64,000 bases of DNA from Anaerolineaceae bacterium (GTDB lineage Bacteria > Chloroflexota > Anaerolineae > Anaerolineales > Villigracilaceae). The notes beneath the pieces were generated by a model. The model did not search any database and was not told where the DNA came from. It saw only the letters and a list, made by a program, of their open reading frames with translations. Positions 30,118-39,227 of the stretch are shown piece by piece. The position numbers and the translations under genes are program-made. The stretch lies in contig QZIJ01000019.1 in NCBI GenBank assembly GCA_003598975.1, forward strand, positions 18,481 to 82,480. Reading direction: 5' to 3'. The stretch's first letter is position 1; every line of letters starts with the position of its first letter.

Positions 30118-31614
30118 TTAGTAGGGGAAATTGGAGAAGTTGCCATTCGGGCCGAGGAGTTGGATGATTTTATCCGCATCGCGGGAGAGTTCCAAGCCCC
30201 AGTTGAGGAGGAGTAAGAGCGCGGCGAGAACGCCGAGAGCGACGGCGATCTTCCCCGCGCGGGATTCGTACCAGCGGGAGGCGAGGGACTTCCAACCGCC
30301 CGTCCAGAAATTGGCGGCGAGGATGGCAAAGAAAGGGACAAGTGCGAGGTGGAATCGGTCTTCGGAGAGGATGAAAACGTGCGGGGCGATATAAGCCAGG
30401 AAGAGGAGCCCAAGCAGAATCGTCGGCGGATTCCAGCGGAGGAGGGATGCTCCCAGCGCGGCGGAGAGGCTGACGATGACAAACGGCAGTAGCATAACAA
30501 GGAAAAGAGTCAACAAAAGCGGGAAAGGAATGAAGCCAACAATGTTGTTCCCGTAAAAATACATCAGGACGCGCTTCTCGAGTCCGAAGAAAAAGCCGAG
30601 GCGGTTGACTGCCAGTGGGACAAATCGCTCAGGCTCCGTGCGGATGAACTCGATGGCTTTCTCCGTCCCGACGCGGTCGCGTTCGGCGTCATCGAGGATG
30701 GTGAGCAGGTCCAGCGAGGGGCCGAAAACGAAGGAGCCATTTCCCTGCGGGTGATAGCCGAGGTAGAGGTTGTAACCCATCGAAGTTTCAATGCCTGTCA
30801 GCTTGTGATGCAGGAGCGAGTTGCGGATGATCCACGGAGAGATGGTTAATGTGAAAGCAATGGCGGCGATAATGGCGCGTTTGCGTAAAACATAAAACGT
30901 AAAAATTAAGGCAAGAGCGGCAAAGGGCAGGATGACGGAGCGCGTGAGAGCAGTGAGACCGAGGAAGAAGCCAGAAAGTAGGAGATGGAAAGCAGAAGGC
31001 AGAGAAAGTTGCGAGTCAGGAGTTAGGGAATGATGAGTTAGGAGATTTGGAGAAATGGCGGTGAGGAGGAAGTAAAACGAGGCGAGAAGCAGGAGAAAGA
31101 ACGGATTCTCGGTGCCGAGGCCGAGGGGATAGGCGAGGAGGATGGGGTACGCGGCGACGATCCACGCGGCGAGTTTGGCCGCCCGCTCTTTTTCGGGAAG
31201 CAAATTCTTAGCGACAAGGTAGGTCAGCGGGGCGAGGGCCGCGCCGAGGATGGACTGGGCGAGACGCGCGGCAAAGAATCGATTCTCACCAGACCCGACG
31301 AGGAAATAGATGAGCGAGAGGAAGGCAGGATAAAGCGGCGCGCGGAAGGAAGTTTCCACACCGCGGACGGGGTCGTAGTCCACGCTGGAAAGGTCGAAGT
31401 TCACGTAGGGCTTGAGCATCTCCAGGTCGGGGGCGGCGTACCAGCGGAATCCGTTCCCGTCCGCGAGACTGCGCGCCAACATGTCGTACTGGAACATGTC
31501 GTCGAGGCCGATGCCAAGTCCACGCGCGAGGAGGACAGGAATCAACCTGAAGAGGAGCGCGGCGCAGAAGATCGCCACGGGGAAGGGAACGCGAATGCGG
31601 CGGAGACCAGTCAT
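30118..31614 (-). CDS. GT-C type (ArnT/PMT-like) membrane glycosyltransferase, first of three
   Basis: A 498-aa polytopic protein. The first loop after helix 1 contains the acidic pair typical of GT-C enzymes (GIGLDDMFQYDML), followed by about ten membrane helices and a short C-terminal loop. It would transfer a sugar from a polyprenyl-phosphate donor to an acceptor outside the membrane. Start ATG 31614 sits 2 nt after the SET gene's stop; the frame continues upstream only as overlap. Similar genes are at 34427-37297 and 40412-42397, so this neighbourhood may decorate envelope proteins or lipids. Confidence 0.8.
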   Translation of the reverse strand: MTGLRRIRVPFPVAIFCAALLFRLIPVLLARGLGIGLDDMFQYDMLARSLADGNGFRWYAAPDLEMLKPYVNFDLSSVDYDPVRGVETSFRAPLYPAFLSLIYFLVGSGENRFFAARLAQSILGAALAPLTYLVAKNLLPEKERAAKLAAWIVAAYPILLAYPLGLGTENPFFLLLLASFYFLLTAISPNLLTHHSLTPDSQLSLPSAFHLLLSGFFLGLTALTRSVILPFAALALIFTFYVLRKRAIIAAIAFTLTISPWIIRNSLLHHKLTGIETSMGYNLYLGYHPQGNGSFVFGPSLDLLTILDDAERDRVGTEKAIEFIRTEPERFVPLAVNRLGFFFGLEKRVLMYFYGNNIVGFIPFPLLLTLFLVMLLPFVIVSLSAALGASLLRWNPPTILLGLLFLAYIAPHVFILSEDRFHLALVPFFAILAANFWTGGWKSLASRWYESRAGKIAVALGVLAALLLLLNWGLELSRDADKIIQLLGPNGNFSNFPY

Positions 31615-31616
31615 TG

Positions 31617-32135
31617 TCAAAGGTGGAGAACCGAAGCGGCAATGCGCCGGTGCAGGTAGGGGGAAAAATACCCTGCGTATCGTTCCTGCAGGTCGGGAAT
31701 TTTCCAGTCCGCGCCCGAGACGTGATGGCGGCAACGGGGCATCTCGCAGTTACAGTCGAACTCGTCGTAGGCAGAGCCGTCGCACATGGCGTAATCGAAA
31801 GTGATCTCTTCACCAACGGCGATATCACCCATGGCAATGAGACTGGTCGGGCCGTTCATTCCCGCGTTGGGATCGCAACTGTGGTTGAAGCAATCGGCGG
31901 GATCGTTGACGAGCGGATTGAAGAGGAAGAGGTCTTCGTCCACCTGCAGGACGCGTTTTGAAAAATCGGGGACAGAGAAATCCAACTCGGAGGAGGTAAT
32001 GATGCGTCCGCCCCACATGACGAGTACCTCTCCTTTTGCAATGGGCTGGCGGGCGATGATTCCGCATCCACCCTTCTGATGAAACGGGCCCGCCTCGAGT
32101 TTGGGCGACAGCCAGGAGTAAAATTTTTCGGTCAC
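31617..32135 (-). CDS. SET-domain protein (lysine methyltransferase-like)
   Basis: A 172-aa cytoplasmic protein with a compact SET domain: GCGIIARQPIAKGEVL, the knot motif FNHSCDPNAG, and EITFDYAMC. A post-SET-like cysteine cluster follows (CNCEMPRCR). These bind S-adenosylmethionine and the target lysine. Bacterial SET proteins outside chlamydiae are uncommon and mostly of unknown target. GTG is the apparent start, with GGAG about 13 nt upstream and a minus-strand TATAAT further up. It is the first gene of a probable operon with the GT-C, CPBP and GNAT genes. Confidence 0.85.
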   Translation of the reverse strand: MTEKFYSWLSPKLEAGPFHQKGGCGIIARQPIAKGEVLVMWGGRIITSSELDFSVPDFSKRVLQVDEDLFLFNPLVNDPADCFNHSCDPNAGMNGPTSLIAMGDIAVGEEITFDYAMCDGSAYDEFDCNCEMPRCRHHVSGADWKIPDLQERYAGYFSPYLHRRIAASVLHL

Positions 32136-32195
32136 TCGCTGATGATTCTCCGCTGAAAAATTTTTGTGGCGATTATAGTCGGTTCACGCGTGGAG

Positions 32196-33128
32196 TCAAT
32201 CGGCAGATGGCGGCGGTTGATTCCCCATGCGCCGCGCCAGGAATTTGCCGAGCAATGGATAGTGGTAATCCTTCCCTTTCGCCACTTGAATCCCAGCGAT
32301 CATGGCGAACAAATGATACGTCGGTATGGCCAGGGCAAAGGCCAGCATGAAGATAAGCATGATGCCAAAAAAGACGAACACGAAGATTGCTCCCGTGGAA
32401 TCCTGTGGGCTTCCAGACATCAAGATCGCCCCAGCAAATAGCGCAAAGAACATAAACATGTAAAGCGCCATAAAGACAAAGTAACCCGCGACCGCGAACA
32501 GTTGATAGATGACCGCCTGCAAGGATTGATATCGCAACCGCGGGGACGAGTCCTTTTGTGTGAGCCAGATTGCGAACGGCGTGAACAGTCCCCACATCAG
32601 GAGGATCGCAGAGGCGTGTCCCATCGCGGCCATCCACTGGTCTTCCTTGTCCGCGTCCAACGGGTCGGTGGGACTCGCGCCGCGGCCGAGATATTTCTCC
32701 AGCCATTTCCCGAGAATGGGATATTTGAAATCCTTATCGAGCAGACAGGAGACGGCACCCACGATTCCGAATAACACATAAATTCCCATAAACCCAAACA
32801 TGAAGAAGAACATGGAGCCTTGCAAAATAAAGGGTGTCATCTCGAAGCGCGAGTTGCTCGCCGCAAATCCCATCAACGGGATGGCAATGAGCATGAACAC
32901 CAGAACAAAAAGAAGATAGGCGGCCATCCCCACCCAAAAGGTGAGCATCTGATATCCAATCGCCTGCAAGGCGTGGAAGGCGACATAGGGTGACTTGCGC
33001 CGCTGGAAGGTCCACACCAGCGCGGGGACGATGGGACCGAAGAAGGACAGGATGACGGATCCGTGCGCGAGCGCGACCAGGAGACGTTCTTCGGATGTGG
33101 TGGAAGGGGAAGCGGTTTGCTCTGACAT
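32196..33128 (-). CDS. Membrane protein with two DUF4870 (Tic20-like) repeats
   Basis: A 310-aa protein formed by an internal duplication. ALAHGSVILSFFGPIVPALVW and FHALQAIGYQ in the first half correspond to AMGHASAILLMWGLFTPFAIW and YQSLQAVIYQ in the second; each half has three to four helices, joined by a polar loop at about 155-175. DUF4870 function is unknown. ATG 33128 is preferred over one 12 nt upstream because GGAGG lies just before it. Divergent from acyl-CoA dehydrogenase 2. Confidence 0.82.
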   Translation of the reverse strand: MSEQTASPSTTSEERLLVALAHGSVILSFFGPIVPALVWTFQRRKSPYVAFHALQAIGYQMLTFWVGMAAYLLFVLVFMLIAIPLMGFAASNSRFEMTPFILQGSMFFFMFGFMGIYVLFGIVGAVSCLLDKDFKYPILGKWLEKYLGRGASPTDPLDADKEDQWMAAMGHASAILLMWGLFTPFAIWLTQKDSSPRLRYQSLQAVIYQLFAVAGYFVFMALYMFMFFALFAGAILMSGSPQDSTGAIFVFVFFGIMLIFMLAFALAIPTYHLFAMIAGIQVAKGKDYHYPLLGKFLARRMGNQPPPSAD

Positions 33129-33210
33129 GTCAACCTCCATGCTGAATCTGCTTGTATTTTACAGGAGAAATATCGTTTTCCTTTTGCAGGTTTGTCCAGT
33201 TCTCTAGCGG

Positions 33211-33216
33211 TATAAT
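33211..33216 (+). promoter_or_regulatory. -10 element of acyl-CoA dehydrogenase 2
   Basis: TATAAT 32 nt upstream of ATG 33249, with GGAGG between; a leadered transcript. Confidence 0.5.
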
Positions 33217-33248
33217 CACGCCAGAAAATCAAAATTGGAGGCTGTTCC

Positions 33249-34418
33249 ATGTCTGATACCGCTCTGTTTCCGCTGAGTGACGAGCATAAGATGATCCGCG
33301 ACACGGCGCGCGACTTTGCCCAAAACGAGATCGCTCCCATCGCGGCCGAATTCGACGAAAGCGGGGAATTCCCGCACGCTACTATCAAGAAGATGGGAGC
33401 GATGGGTTTCATGGGCATCGAAGTCCCTGAACAGTATGGCGGCGCGGGCATGGACACCCTGTCCTACGTGCTGGCGCTCGAGGAGATCTCCAAGGCCGAC
33501 GCGGCGCACGGCGTGGTCATGTCGGTCAACAACTCGCTGTACTGTCACGGCATTTTGAAATTCGGAACCGAGGAGCAGAAGCAGAAATTCATCACGCCCG
33601 TCGCTTCGGGGAAATCCGTCGGCGCGTACTCGCTGACCGAGCCGATGTCAGGTTCGGACGCGAGCACCATGAAGTCACGCGCGACACGGGATGGCGATTT
33701 CTACATCCTGAACGGACGCAAATCCTGGGTCACCAGCGGACCCGTCGCGGATTACATCGTCGTCTTCATGATGACCGATCCCGCGAAAAAGGCCAAGGGC
33801 ATCAGCGCCTTCCTCGTGGACGCGAAAACGCCAGGATACGTCCGCGCCAAGAAAGAGCCGAAACTCGGCATCCGCGCCTCAGCCACCAGTGAGATCATTT
33901 TTGAAGATTGCAAAATCCCCGTTGCCAACCGTCTCGGCGAGGAAGGCGAAGGCTTCAAGATCGCGATGACCGTCCTCGACGTGGGGCGCATCGGCATCGG
34001 CGCACAGGCGCTGGGAATCGCGGAAGCGGCCTACGAAGCCAGCGTCGCGTACGCCAAGGAGCGCGAAGCGTTCGGCCAGAAGATCGGCGAATTCCAGGGC
34101 ACAGGATTCAAGATCGCTGACATGAAGACCCGCATCGAAGCCGCGCGGCTGATGATCTACAACGCCGCGATGGCGAAGGAACGCTCCAAGACCACAGGCG
34201 AACGCTTCACCCTGCAATCGTCCACGGCAAAATTGTTCGCGTCTGAAACCGCCATGTTCTGCGCGCACGCCGCGGTGCAGATCCACGGCGGCATGGGCTA
34301 CAGCAAGGAATTGCCCGTCGAGCGATATTTTCGCGACGCCAAGATCACCGAAATTTACGAAGGTACCAGCGAGATTCAGCGTCTCGTCATCAGCCGCGCC
34401 GAATTGGGATTGCGCTAA
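33249..34418 (+). CDS. Acyl-CoA dehydrogenase 2
   Basis: A 389-aa FAD-dependent short/branched-chain type enzyme. YSLTEPMSGSDAS and KSWVTSGPVADYIVVFMM contact FAD; IQIHGGMGYSKELPVERYFRDA and the catalytic Glu of YEGTSEIQR (Glu371) are near the C-terminus. GGAGG 7 nt upstream fixes ATG 33249. It shares about 45 percent of visible positions with the enzyme at 27186. With the carboxylase at 43611-47228, this suggests fatty- or branched-acid oxidation. Confidence 0.94.
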   Translation: MSDTALFPLSDEHKMIRDTARDFAQNEIAPIAAEFDESGEFPHATIKKMGAMGFMGIEVPEQYGGAGMDTLSYVLALEEISKADAAHGVVMSVNNSLYCHGILKFGTEEQKQKFITPVASGKSVGAYSLTEPMSGSDASTMKSRATRDGDFYILNGRKSWVTSGPVADYIVVFMMTDPAKKAKGISAFLVDAKTPGYVRAKKEPKLGIRASATSEIIFEDCKIPVANRLGEEGEGFKIAMTVLDVGRIGIGAQALGIAEAAYEASVAYAKEREAFGQKIGEFQGTGFKIADMKTRIEAARLMIYNAAMAKERSKTTGERFTLQSSTAKLFASETAMFCAHAAVQIHGGMGYSKELPVERYFRDAKITEIYEGTSEIQRLVISRAELGLR

Positions 34419-34426
34419 ACAGCCTC

Positions 34427-37297
34427 GTGACCACCCTCACCACACTGGGCAGGCTTCTTCCGTTAATCGTCTTCCTCCTCAGCGCGGGGTTGACGGTCTT
34501 CGCGCGCGCTCGAAAGTGGACGACTCCCGAATCCGCCGCGCCCACGGATGAAACGCCGCCTCCCGCGACCGAGGCGCGCGTCCCGTTTCTGACGCGTTAC
34601 CGCTGGGAGATCATTCTTGCCGCGACGGTCGCGGTCATCTTGCTGTTCGCGGTCATCTTCGCACCGCCGCGCCTGACGGGGGAAATTCCGCCCGAACCGT
34701 ACATGCCAGGCCGTCCCTTCTTCAGCCTGCACTGGGAGCGCGAATTTATCGCCGCCCACTCCGACACAATCGCGGCCTGGAGCAATATCATCGTCAGCCT
34801 GTTCTGCTTCGCAACGGTCATCTTGGCCATCCGACGCCGCTCGCGCCTGCACACAGAGATTGCCCTCCTGCTTTCCTCGCTGACCCTCGCCATGCTCGCG
34901 CAGTGGTCGTTGACCGACGTAAAAATCATAAGAATTGGCGCATGGCTCTACATCGTCTCGCTTTTGGGATTTATTTACTGGGCCTGGCTGGCGCGTCCGC
35001 GGCTCGTACAGAATCTCCAGCCCGAATCTGGCAAACCCGTCTGGGAAATCCTCCTCGTCCTTGCCCTGCTCGCGCTGACAGCCTTCGCGCGCTTCTACGC
35101 GCTCGAATCCGTCCCGTACGGAATCGAAGGCGACGAAGCCAAGTGGACATCGGAAGCCATCAACCTCGGCATCCTCGGCCAACCCGATATCAGCGGCGAA
35201 TACCACCGCGACGCACTTCCTGTCAGTTTCTACCTGCAGACACCGTTTCACCGTCTCTTCGGCGCAAACCTGTTCTCGGCACGAGCCACTGTCGCCTTCC
35301 TAAGTGTGGTCGCTTCGCTGGCTTTTTACTGGCTGTTGCGGAAACTCGCCCCCGTACCGCTCGCGGCATTGGCGACATTTCTTTTATCGGTTTCCATCTT
35401 CGATATCAGCGCCAGCCGCCTCGCCAACGTGGAGAGCTTTGTCAAACTGTGGGCGATTCTGCCCATCGCACTGCTAGCCTTCGCACTTGAAAAACGCGTC
35501 TGGCCCGCCTTCGCGCTGACGGGTCTCGCACTCGCCATCGCCGCGTTGACGTACGACACACTCTGGCCCATCATCGGTGTCTGTCTCGTGTTGACGGTGA
35601 TCGAGTTGTGGAAATCTCCCGCGCAGGAAAAACTCAAATTGCTGTCCGCGCTGATCGCGCCCGTGTTGCTGACATTACCCGTCATCCTCCCGTACTTCAT
35701 CAGCCGAGTTGCCTATTACGAACTCGGCAAAAAAGGATGGGAGGATGGCTGGCTCACCGTTCTTGGGCGGAATTTCGTCCGCGTGCTCGAATCGTGGTTC
35801 GTGAGTCTCCATCCCGATTTTCTCTACAATCGCGTCGGGCCATTGCTGAACGCGGCGCTCCTTCCCTGGCTGGCGGCTGGGGTTGTCGCGGCCCTCGTCA
35901 CCGTCCGCGCACGAAGCGCACGCTGGCTCCTCGTCTGGATGGCGATGGCCCTCCTGCCCGTCCCCATCTTCACTAATTCCCCGCTTGGACGCGTCTACTA
36001 CCCTGGCCTGCCCGCCGTCTACGGATTGGTCGCCATCGGCCTGTTCCTATTCTGGAAAGAAATCCAGCGCGTGCTTGCGCCATCCTTAAAACCACTGCTC
36101 ATTGCGTCGGTTATTGTGCCGCTGGTCTGGCTGCCACTCACGAATTTTTACATTTACTTCAACGAAGTCTCCGAACCCAATGACCGCCAAATGCGACGCG
36201 AGATCAGCGAGATCGCATCCACGGTCACCGACGACAAAACCCTGCTGGTGCTTTCGGTCGTCCCCAATGCGGACGAGCCGCTCAACAACGAATACCAGAT
36301 GATCGAGTTGTTCCTGATGAATCATCTGACCGACGAGCAGGCAAAGCGCGCTTATGAGCGCGTCGCACTGGACGTAGTGATGCCGACGATTGCGGACAAA
36401 TTCACGGACTGGAAAAAACTCATCATCGTGATAGACAGACAATCGCCAGGGGCGAAAGACCAACGCGTCGCGCTGACCGAGGGGCTGGCCTACTGTTTCC
36501 CGCGCGGGGAACTCCTCGAAGGCCGCTACTTCGACCAGTTCATCCTCGACGAGTCCGCATACCGCGAGGCAAAGTGCCTCCCTGTGACATTGACCCTGAA
36601 CGCTGAAGACGCCTCCCGCCTGACGTGGAAAGTCTCCGCGGGAAAAGCATCCTCCGTAACCCTACTCTGCGAACGCCAGCGGCAGAATTACGTCTGGCTC
36701 GAAGCGGAGGAGATTCCTCTCGGCACGGGCTGGCAGATCGAGATCAACTTCGCACAAGGCTGGAACGGAAGCGGCTTTGTGATGGACAATTACGGGAGTC
36801 AATTCCTGTCGTACGATTTCGGCTCCCCGTTCAGTGGACAGGATGTCTACGCCTGGGTACGCACTTACAAACGCGTCACCGATAACTCGCCTGCCTATCT
36901 CAACGTCAACGACACCACCCTGTCCTTCGGAACCACCCCCGAAGAATTACTCAACGAGTGGATATGGGAACGCATCGGACCATTTCCAAACGATGAGATC
37001 ATTCGTATTACAATAGCCCGTCCTTACAATGAGAACCTGCAGAAGTACATGGCACTTTTTATGGACGCGTTTATTTTCACGGACGATACATTCCTTGATC
37101 CCGAAGCCACCCTGACCGAACCCATGCCTCCCCAGTATTTCCCCCTGACATACGCCGCGTCTTCAGGCTCGATCCAGCCAAACCTGTCATCAGGACAATA
37201 CACCTGTCACATCCAGATCGACTCCAAACAAAACCTGGTGGACGCGTTTGGCCGCCTGCCCGTATCCTCCAACGATTTGGAAGTGACCGTCCCTTAA
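34427..37297 (+). CDS. GT-C type membrane glycosyltransferase with large extracytoplasmic domain
   Basis: A 956-aa protein. Three to four N-terminal helices precede a GT39-like core whose first loop has the acidic motif GIEGDEAKWTSEAIN, then some ten helices to about residue 565. The C-terminal about 390 residues are soluble and beta-rich (LTWKVSAGKASSVTLLCER, FGSPFSGQDVYAWVR), probably an extracellular carbohydrate-binding sandwich. GTG 34427, 9 nt after the dehydrogenase stop, is the likely start. The next gene is a polyprenyl-phosphate glycosyltransferase that could make its donor. Confidence 0.82.
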   Translation: MTTLTTLGRLLPLIVFLLSAGLTVFARARKWTTPESAAPTDETPPPATEARVPFLTRYRWEIILAATVAVILLFAVIFAPPRLTGEIPPEPYMPGRPFFSLHWEREFIAAHSDTIAAWSNIIVSLFCFATVILAIRRRSRLHTEIALLLSSLTLAMLAQWSLTDVKIIRIGAWLYIVSLLGFIYWAWLARPRLVQNLQPESGKPVWEILLVLALLALTAFARFYALESVPYGIEGDEAKWTSEAINLGILGQPDISGEYHRDALPVSFYLQTPFHRLFGANLFSARATVAFLSVVASLAFYWLLRKLAPVPLAALATFLLSVSIFDISASRLANVESFVKLWAILPIALLAFALEKRVWPAFALTGLALAIAALTYDTLWPIIGVCLVLTVIELWKSPAQEKLKLLSALIAPVLLTLPVILPYFISRVAYYELGKKGWEDGWLTVLGRNFVRVLESWFVSLHPDFLYNRVGPLLNAALLPWLAAGVVAALVTVRARSARWLLVWMAMALLPVPIFTNSPLGRVYYPGLPAVYGLVAIGLFLFWKEIQRVLAPSLKPLLIASVIVPLVWLPLTNFYIYFNEVSEPNDRQMRREISEIASTVTDDKTLLVLSVVPNADEPLNNEYQMIELFLMNHLTDEQAKRAYERVALDVVMPTIADKFTDWKKLIIVIDRQSPGAKDQRVALTEGLAYCFPRGELLEGRYFDQFILDESAYREAKCLPVTLTLNAEDASRLTWKVSAGKASSVTLLCERQRQNYVWLEAEEIPLGTGWQIEINFAQGWNGSGFVMDNYGSQFLSYDFGSPFSGQDVYAWVRTYKRVTDNSPAYLNVNDTTLSFGTTPEELLNEWIWERIGPFPNDEIIRITIARPYNENLQKYMALFMDAFIFTDDTFLDPEATLTEPMPPQYFPLTYAASSGSIQPNLSSGQYTCHIQIDSKQNLVDAFGRLPVSSNDLEVTVP

Positions 37298-37299
37298 CC

Positions 37300-38319
37300 A
37301 TGCCCGTGAAACAAGATTCCCGCCCCGAACTCTCGGTCATCATGCCGGCCTACAACGAGGGTGCGCACATCCACGCCAATATCCAACGCGTCTGTGAGAC
37401 GTTGGATGGACTACATTACGAGATCATCGTGGTGGACGACGGCTCCAGCGACACCACCTTCGCCGAAAGCCAGCGCGCCGCGGACGAGGGATATCCCGTC
37501 CGCGCGGTGCGGCAGGAAGTCAATCGCGGCAAGGGCGCCAGCCTCTTTCACGGATTTGAATTTGCGAGCGGAAAACTCGTCGCCTTCCTCGACTCTGACT
37601 TGGAGATCGCGCCCGAAAATTTACTGAGCCTCATCAAGGTCATGCGCGAGGCGAATGCGGACGTGGTGGCGGGTGTCAAAGACTTGCAAGCGAATCAATT
37701 CCCACCGATGCGCCGCCTGATGAGCCGCGGCTATCGGACAATGGTCGCATTCCTCTTCGGCCTGACAATCACCGACACGCAGACAGGAATCAAACTCTTC
37801 CGTCGTGAAGTGCTTACCGACGCAATTCCCCGCGTCTCGGCGCGGCGCTTCGCCTTCGACATCGAATTGCTCGTCGCCGCCTCCCGCTTTGGCTATCGCA
37901 TCGTCGAGCAACCCGTCGAAATTTCCTATCGCCGCAGTGGCGGCCTCGGACGCGTCAACCTCGCCCAACTCTTCAACATGACCGCCGACACGCTTGCCAT
38001 CTTCTACCGCGCCTCGTTCTGGCACTGGCTCAACCCTGGCCTGCTCGCCCAAACGTGGATGATCCTCTTCGTGCTCGGCATCTTCCTTTCGGGCGTCGGT
38101 TTTGCCAAACTGCTCACGCCCACCATCCCGCAGGGTGCGGCCAAACAATTCTTCTACATCGTCCTGCTCCAATTCATCCCCTCGCCGTTGCGCGATTGGC
38201 TAATCCTTGCCATCGGAATCATTTTTGTAATTATCTCCCTTATCCAACTCAACAAGATCGTCATGACCGCGTTCGGAAAACGCGACCGCGACGATCTCTC
38301 AGGAATTAGACGTAAATGA
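37300..38319 (+). CDS. Family 2 glycosyltransferase, dolichyl/polyprenyl-phosphate mannose synthase type
   Basis: A 339-aa protein. The GT-A domain shows SVIMPAYNEGAHI, IIVVDDGSSDTT, RGKGASLFHGFEFASG, the metal-binding DSD of AFLDSDLEI, and TDTQTGIKLFRRE. Two C-terminal helix pairs (about 245-320) anchor it in the membrane. It would make polyprenyl-phosphate sugar in the cytoplasm for GT-C enzymes such as the gene 3 nt upstream. The methyltransferase gene overlaps its end by four bases (ATGA). Confidence 0.9.
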   Translation: MPVKQDSRPELSVIMPAYNEGAHIHANIQRVCETLDGLHYEIIVVDDGSSDTTFAESQRAADEGYPVRAVRQEVNRGKGASLFHGFEFASGKLVAFLDSDLEIAPENLLSLIKVMREANADVVAGVKDLQANQFPPMRRLMSRGYRTMVAFLFGLTITDTQTGIKLFRREVLTDAIPRVSARRFAFDIELLVAASRFGYRIVEQPVEISYRRSGGLGRVNLAQLFNMTADTLAIFYRASFWHWLNPGLLAQTWMILFVLGIFLSGVGFAKLLTPTIPQGAAKQFFYIVLLQFIPSPLRDWLILAIGIIFVIISLIQLNKIVMTAFGKRDRDDLSGIRRK

Positions 38320-39227
38320 CAAACTTGCGCTTCGCCTCCTCCGACCCTTCGACTTCGCTCAGGACAAGCCTCGAAACGGTCTCCTGCCCGATCTGCGGAC
38401 CTGTCCCTGGAACGACTCTCCGCCAGGACTTCGACCCGTTCCGCGTCGTCACCTGCAACCAATGCGGATTGGTGTTCCTCTCCCCGCGTCTCACCGAGCA
38501 GGCCATCCTCAAACTCTACGCGGACGAGGCCTACTACGTTTCCGAAGTCGCGGGGCAGGGATATGACGAATATCTCGAAGTCCGTCCAAACTGGATCCGC
38601 ACGTTCACGCGTCGGCTCGGCGAGATAGGAAAATATCAAAAACCATGCAGGGCGCTCGACATTGGATGCGGACCTGGGTTCTTCCTCGAGGCCGCGCAAG
38701 CGAAAGGATATGACGTCCACGGGCTGGACCCGTCCGATTACATCGTCAAAGTGGCGCGTAAAAAATTCGGAGACCGAATCCAGCACGGGGTCATCGAGAC
38801 CGCCGACTATCCCGCGGAAGAGTTCGATCTCGTGGTCGCCTTCGACACGTTCGAGCATGTCTACCATCCGCTGAAATGGTTGGATGCCACACGCCGCGTC
38901 TTGAAGACGGGCGGCCTGCTGGCCATCACCACACCCGACCCGAGCAGTATGCTGGCAAAACTCTCTGGCAAAAAATGGGTCTCGTTCAAACTGCCCGAAC
39001 ACGTCTTCTATTGGTCGCCGCAAACCATCCGCCGCGTGTTGACCGATGGCTGGGAAATTTTGGAGATCAACCGCGCGGGACAATACGCCACGCTCGGCTT
39101 CCTCTTCCGCCGCCTGTTCCGCATCACTACCCCGAACGGATTTGTGCTGTCGCTGATCAATTTTCTCAACAAAATCAGCATCTACAGCGACAATGGCTCG
39201 ATGACGGTGATTGCAAGAAAAATATGA
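38316..39227 (+). CDS. SAM-dependent class I methyltransferase with N-terminal Zn ribbon
   Basis: A 303-aa protein. N-terminal CPIC...CNQC resembles a zinc ribbon (about 24-50), as in sugar methyltransferases of the TylF/UbiG-like group. The SAM motif is ALDIGCGPGFFLEAAQAKGY, with DFDLVVAFDTFEHV-type motif IV and a C-terminal LPEHVFYWSPQTIRRVL segment. A hydrophobic stretch precedes the C-terminus. Residues ~11-18 (DPSTSLRT) are encoded by the 25-bp dispersed repeat, so the original start may have been further in. Start ATG overlaps the previous stop. Likely modifies a glycan or lipid-linked intermediate. Confidence 0.85.
   Translation: MTNLRFASSDPSTSLRTSLETVSCPICGPVPGTTLRQDFDPFRVVTCNQCGLVFLSPRLTEQAILKLYADEAYYVSEVAGQGYDEYLEVRPNWIRTFTRRLGEIGKYQKPCRALDIGCGPGFFLEAAQAKGYDVHGLDPSDYIVKVARKKFGDRIQHGVIETADYPAEEFDLVVAFDTFEHVYHPLKWLDATRRVLKTGGLLAITTPDPSSMLAKLSGKKWVSFKLPEHVFYWSPQTIRRVLTDGWEILEINRAGQYATLGFLFRRLFRITTPNGFVLSLINFLNKISIYSDNGSMTVIARKI
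38346..38370. repeat. 25-bp dispersed repeat, copy 2, inside a coding start
   Basis: 24 of 25 positions match copy 1 at 24788-24812. It encodes part of the methyltransferase N-terminus. Confidence 0.7.
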
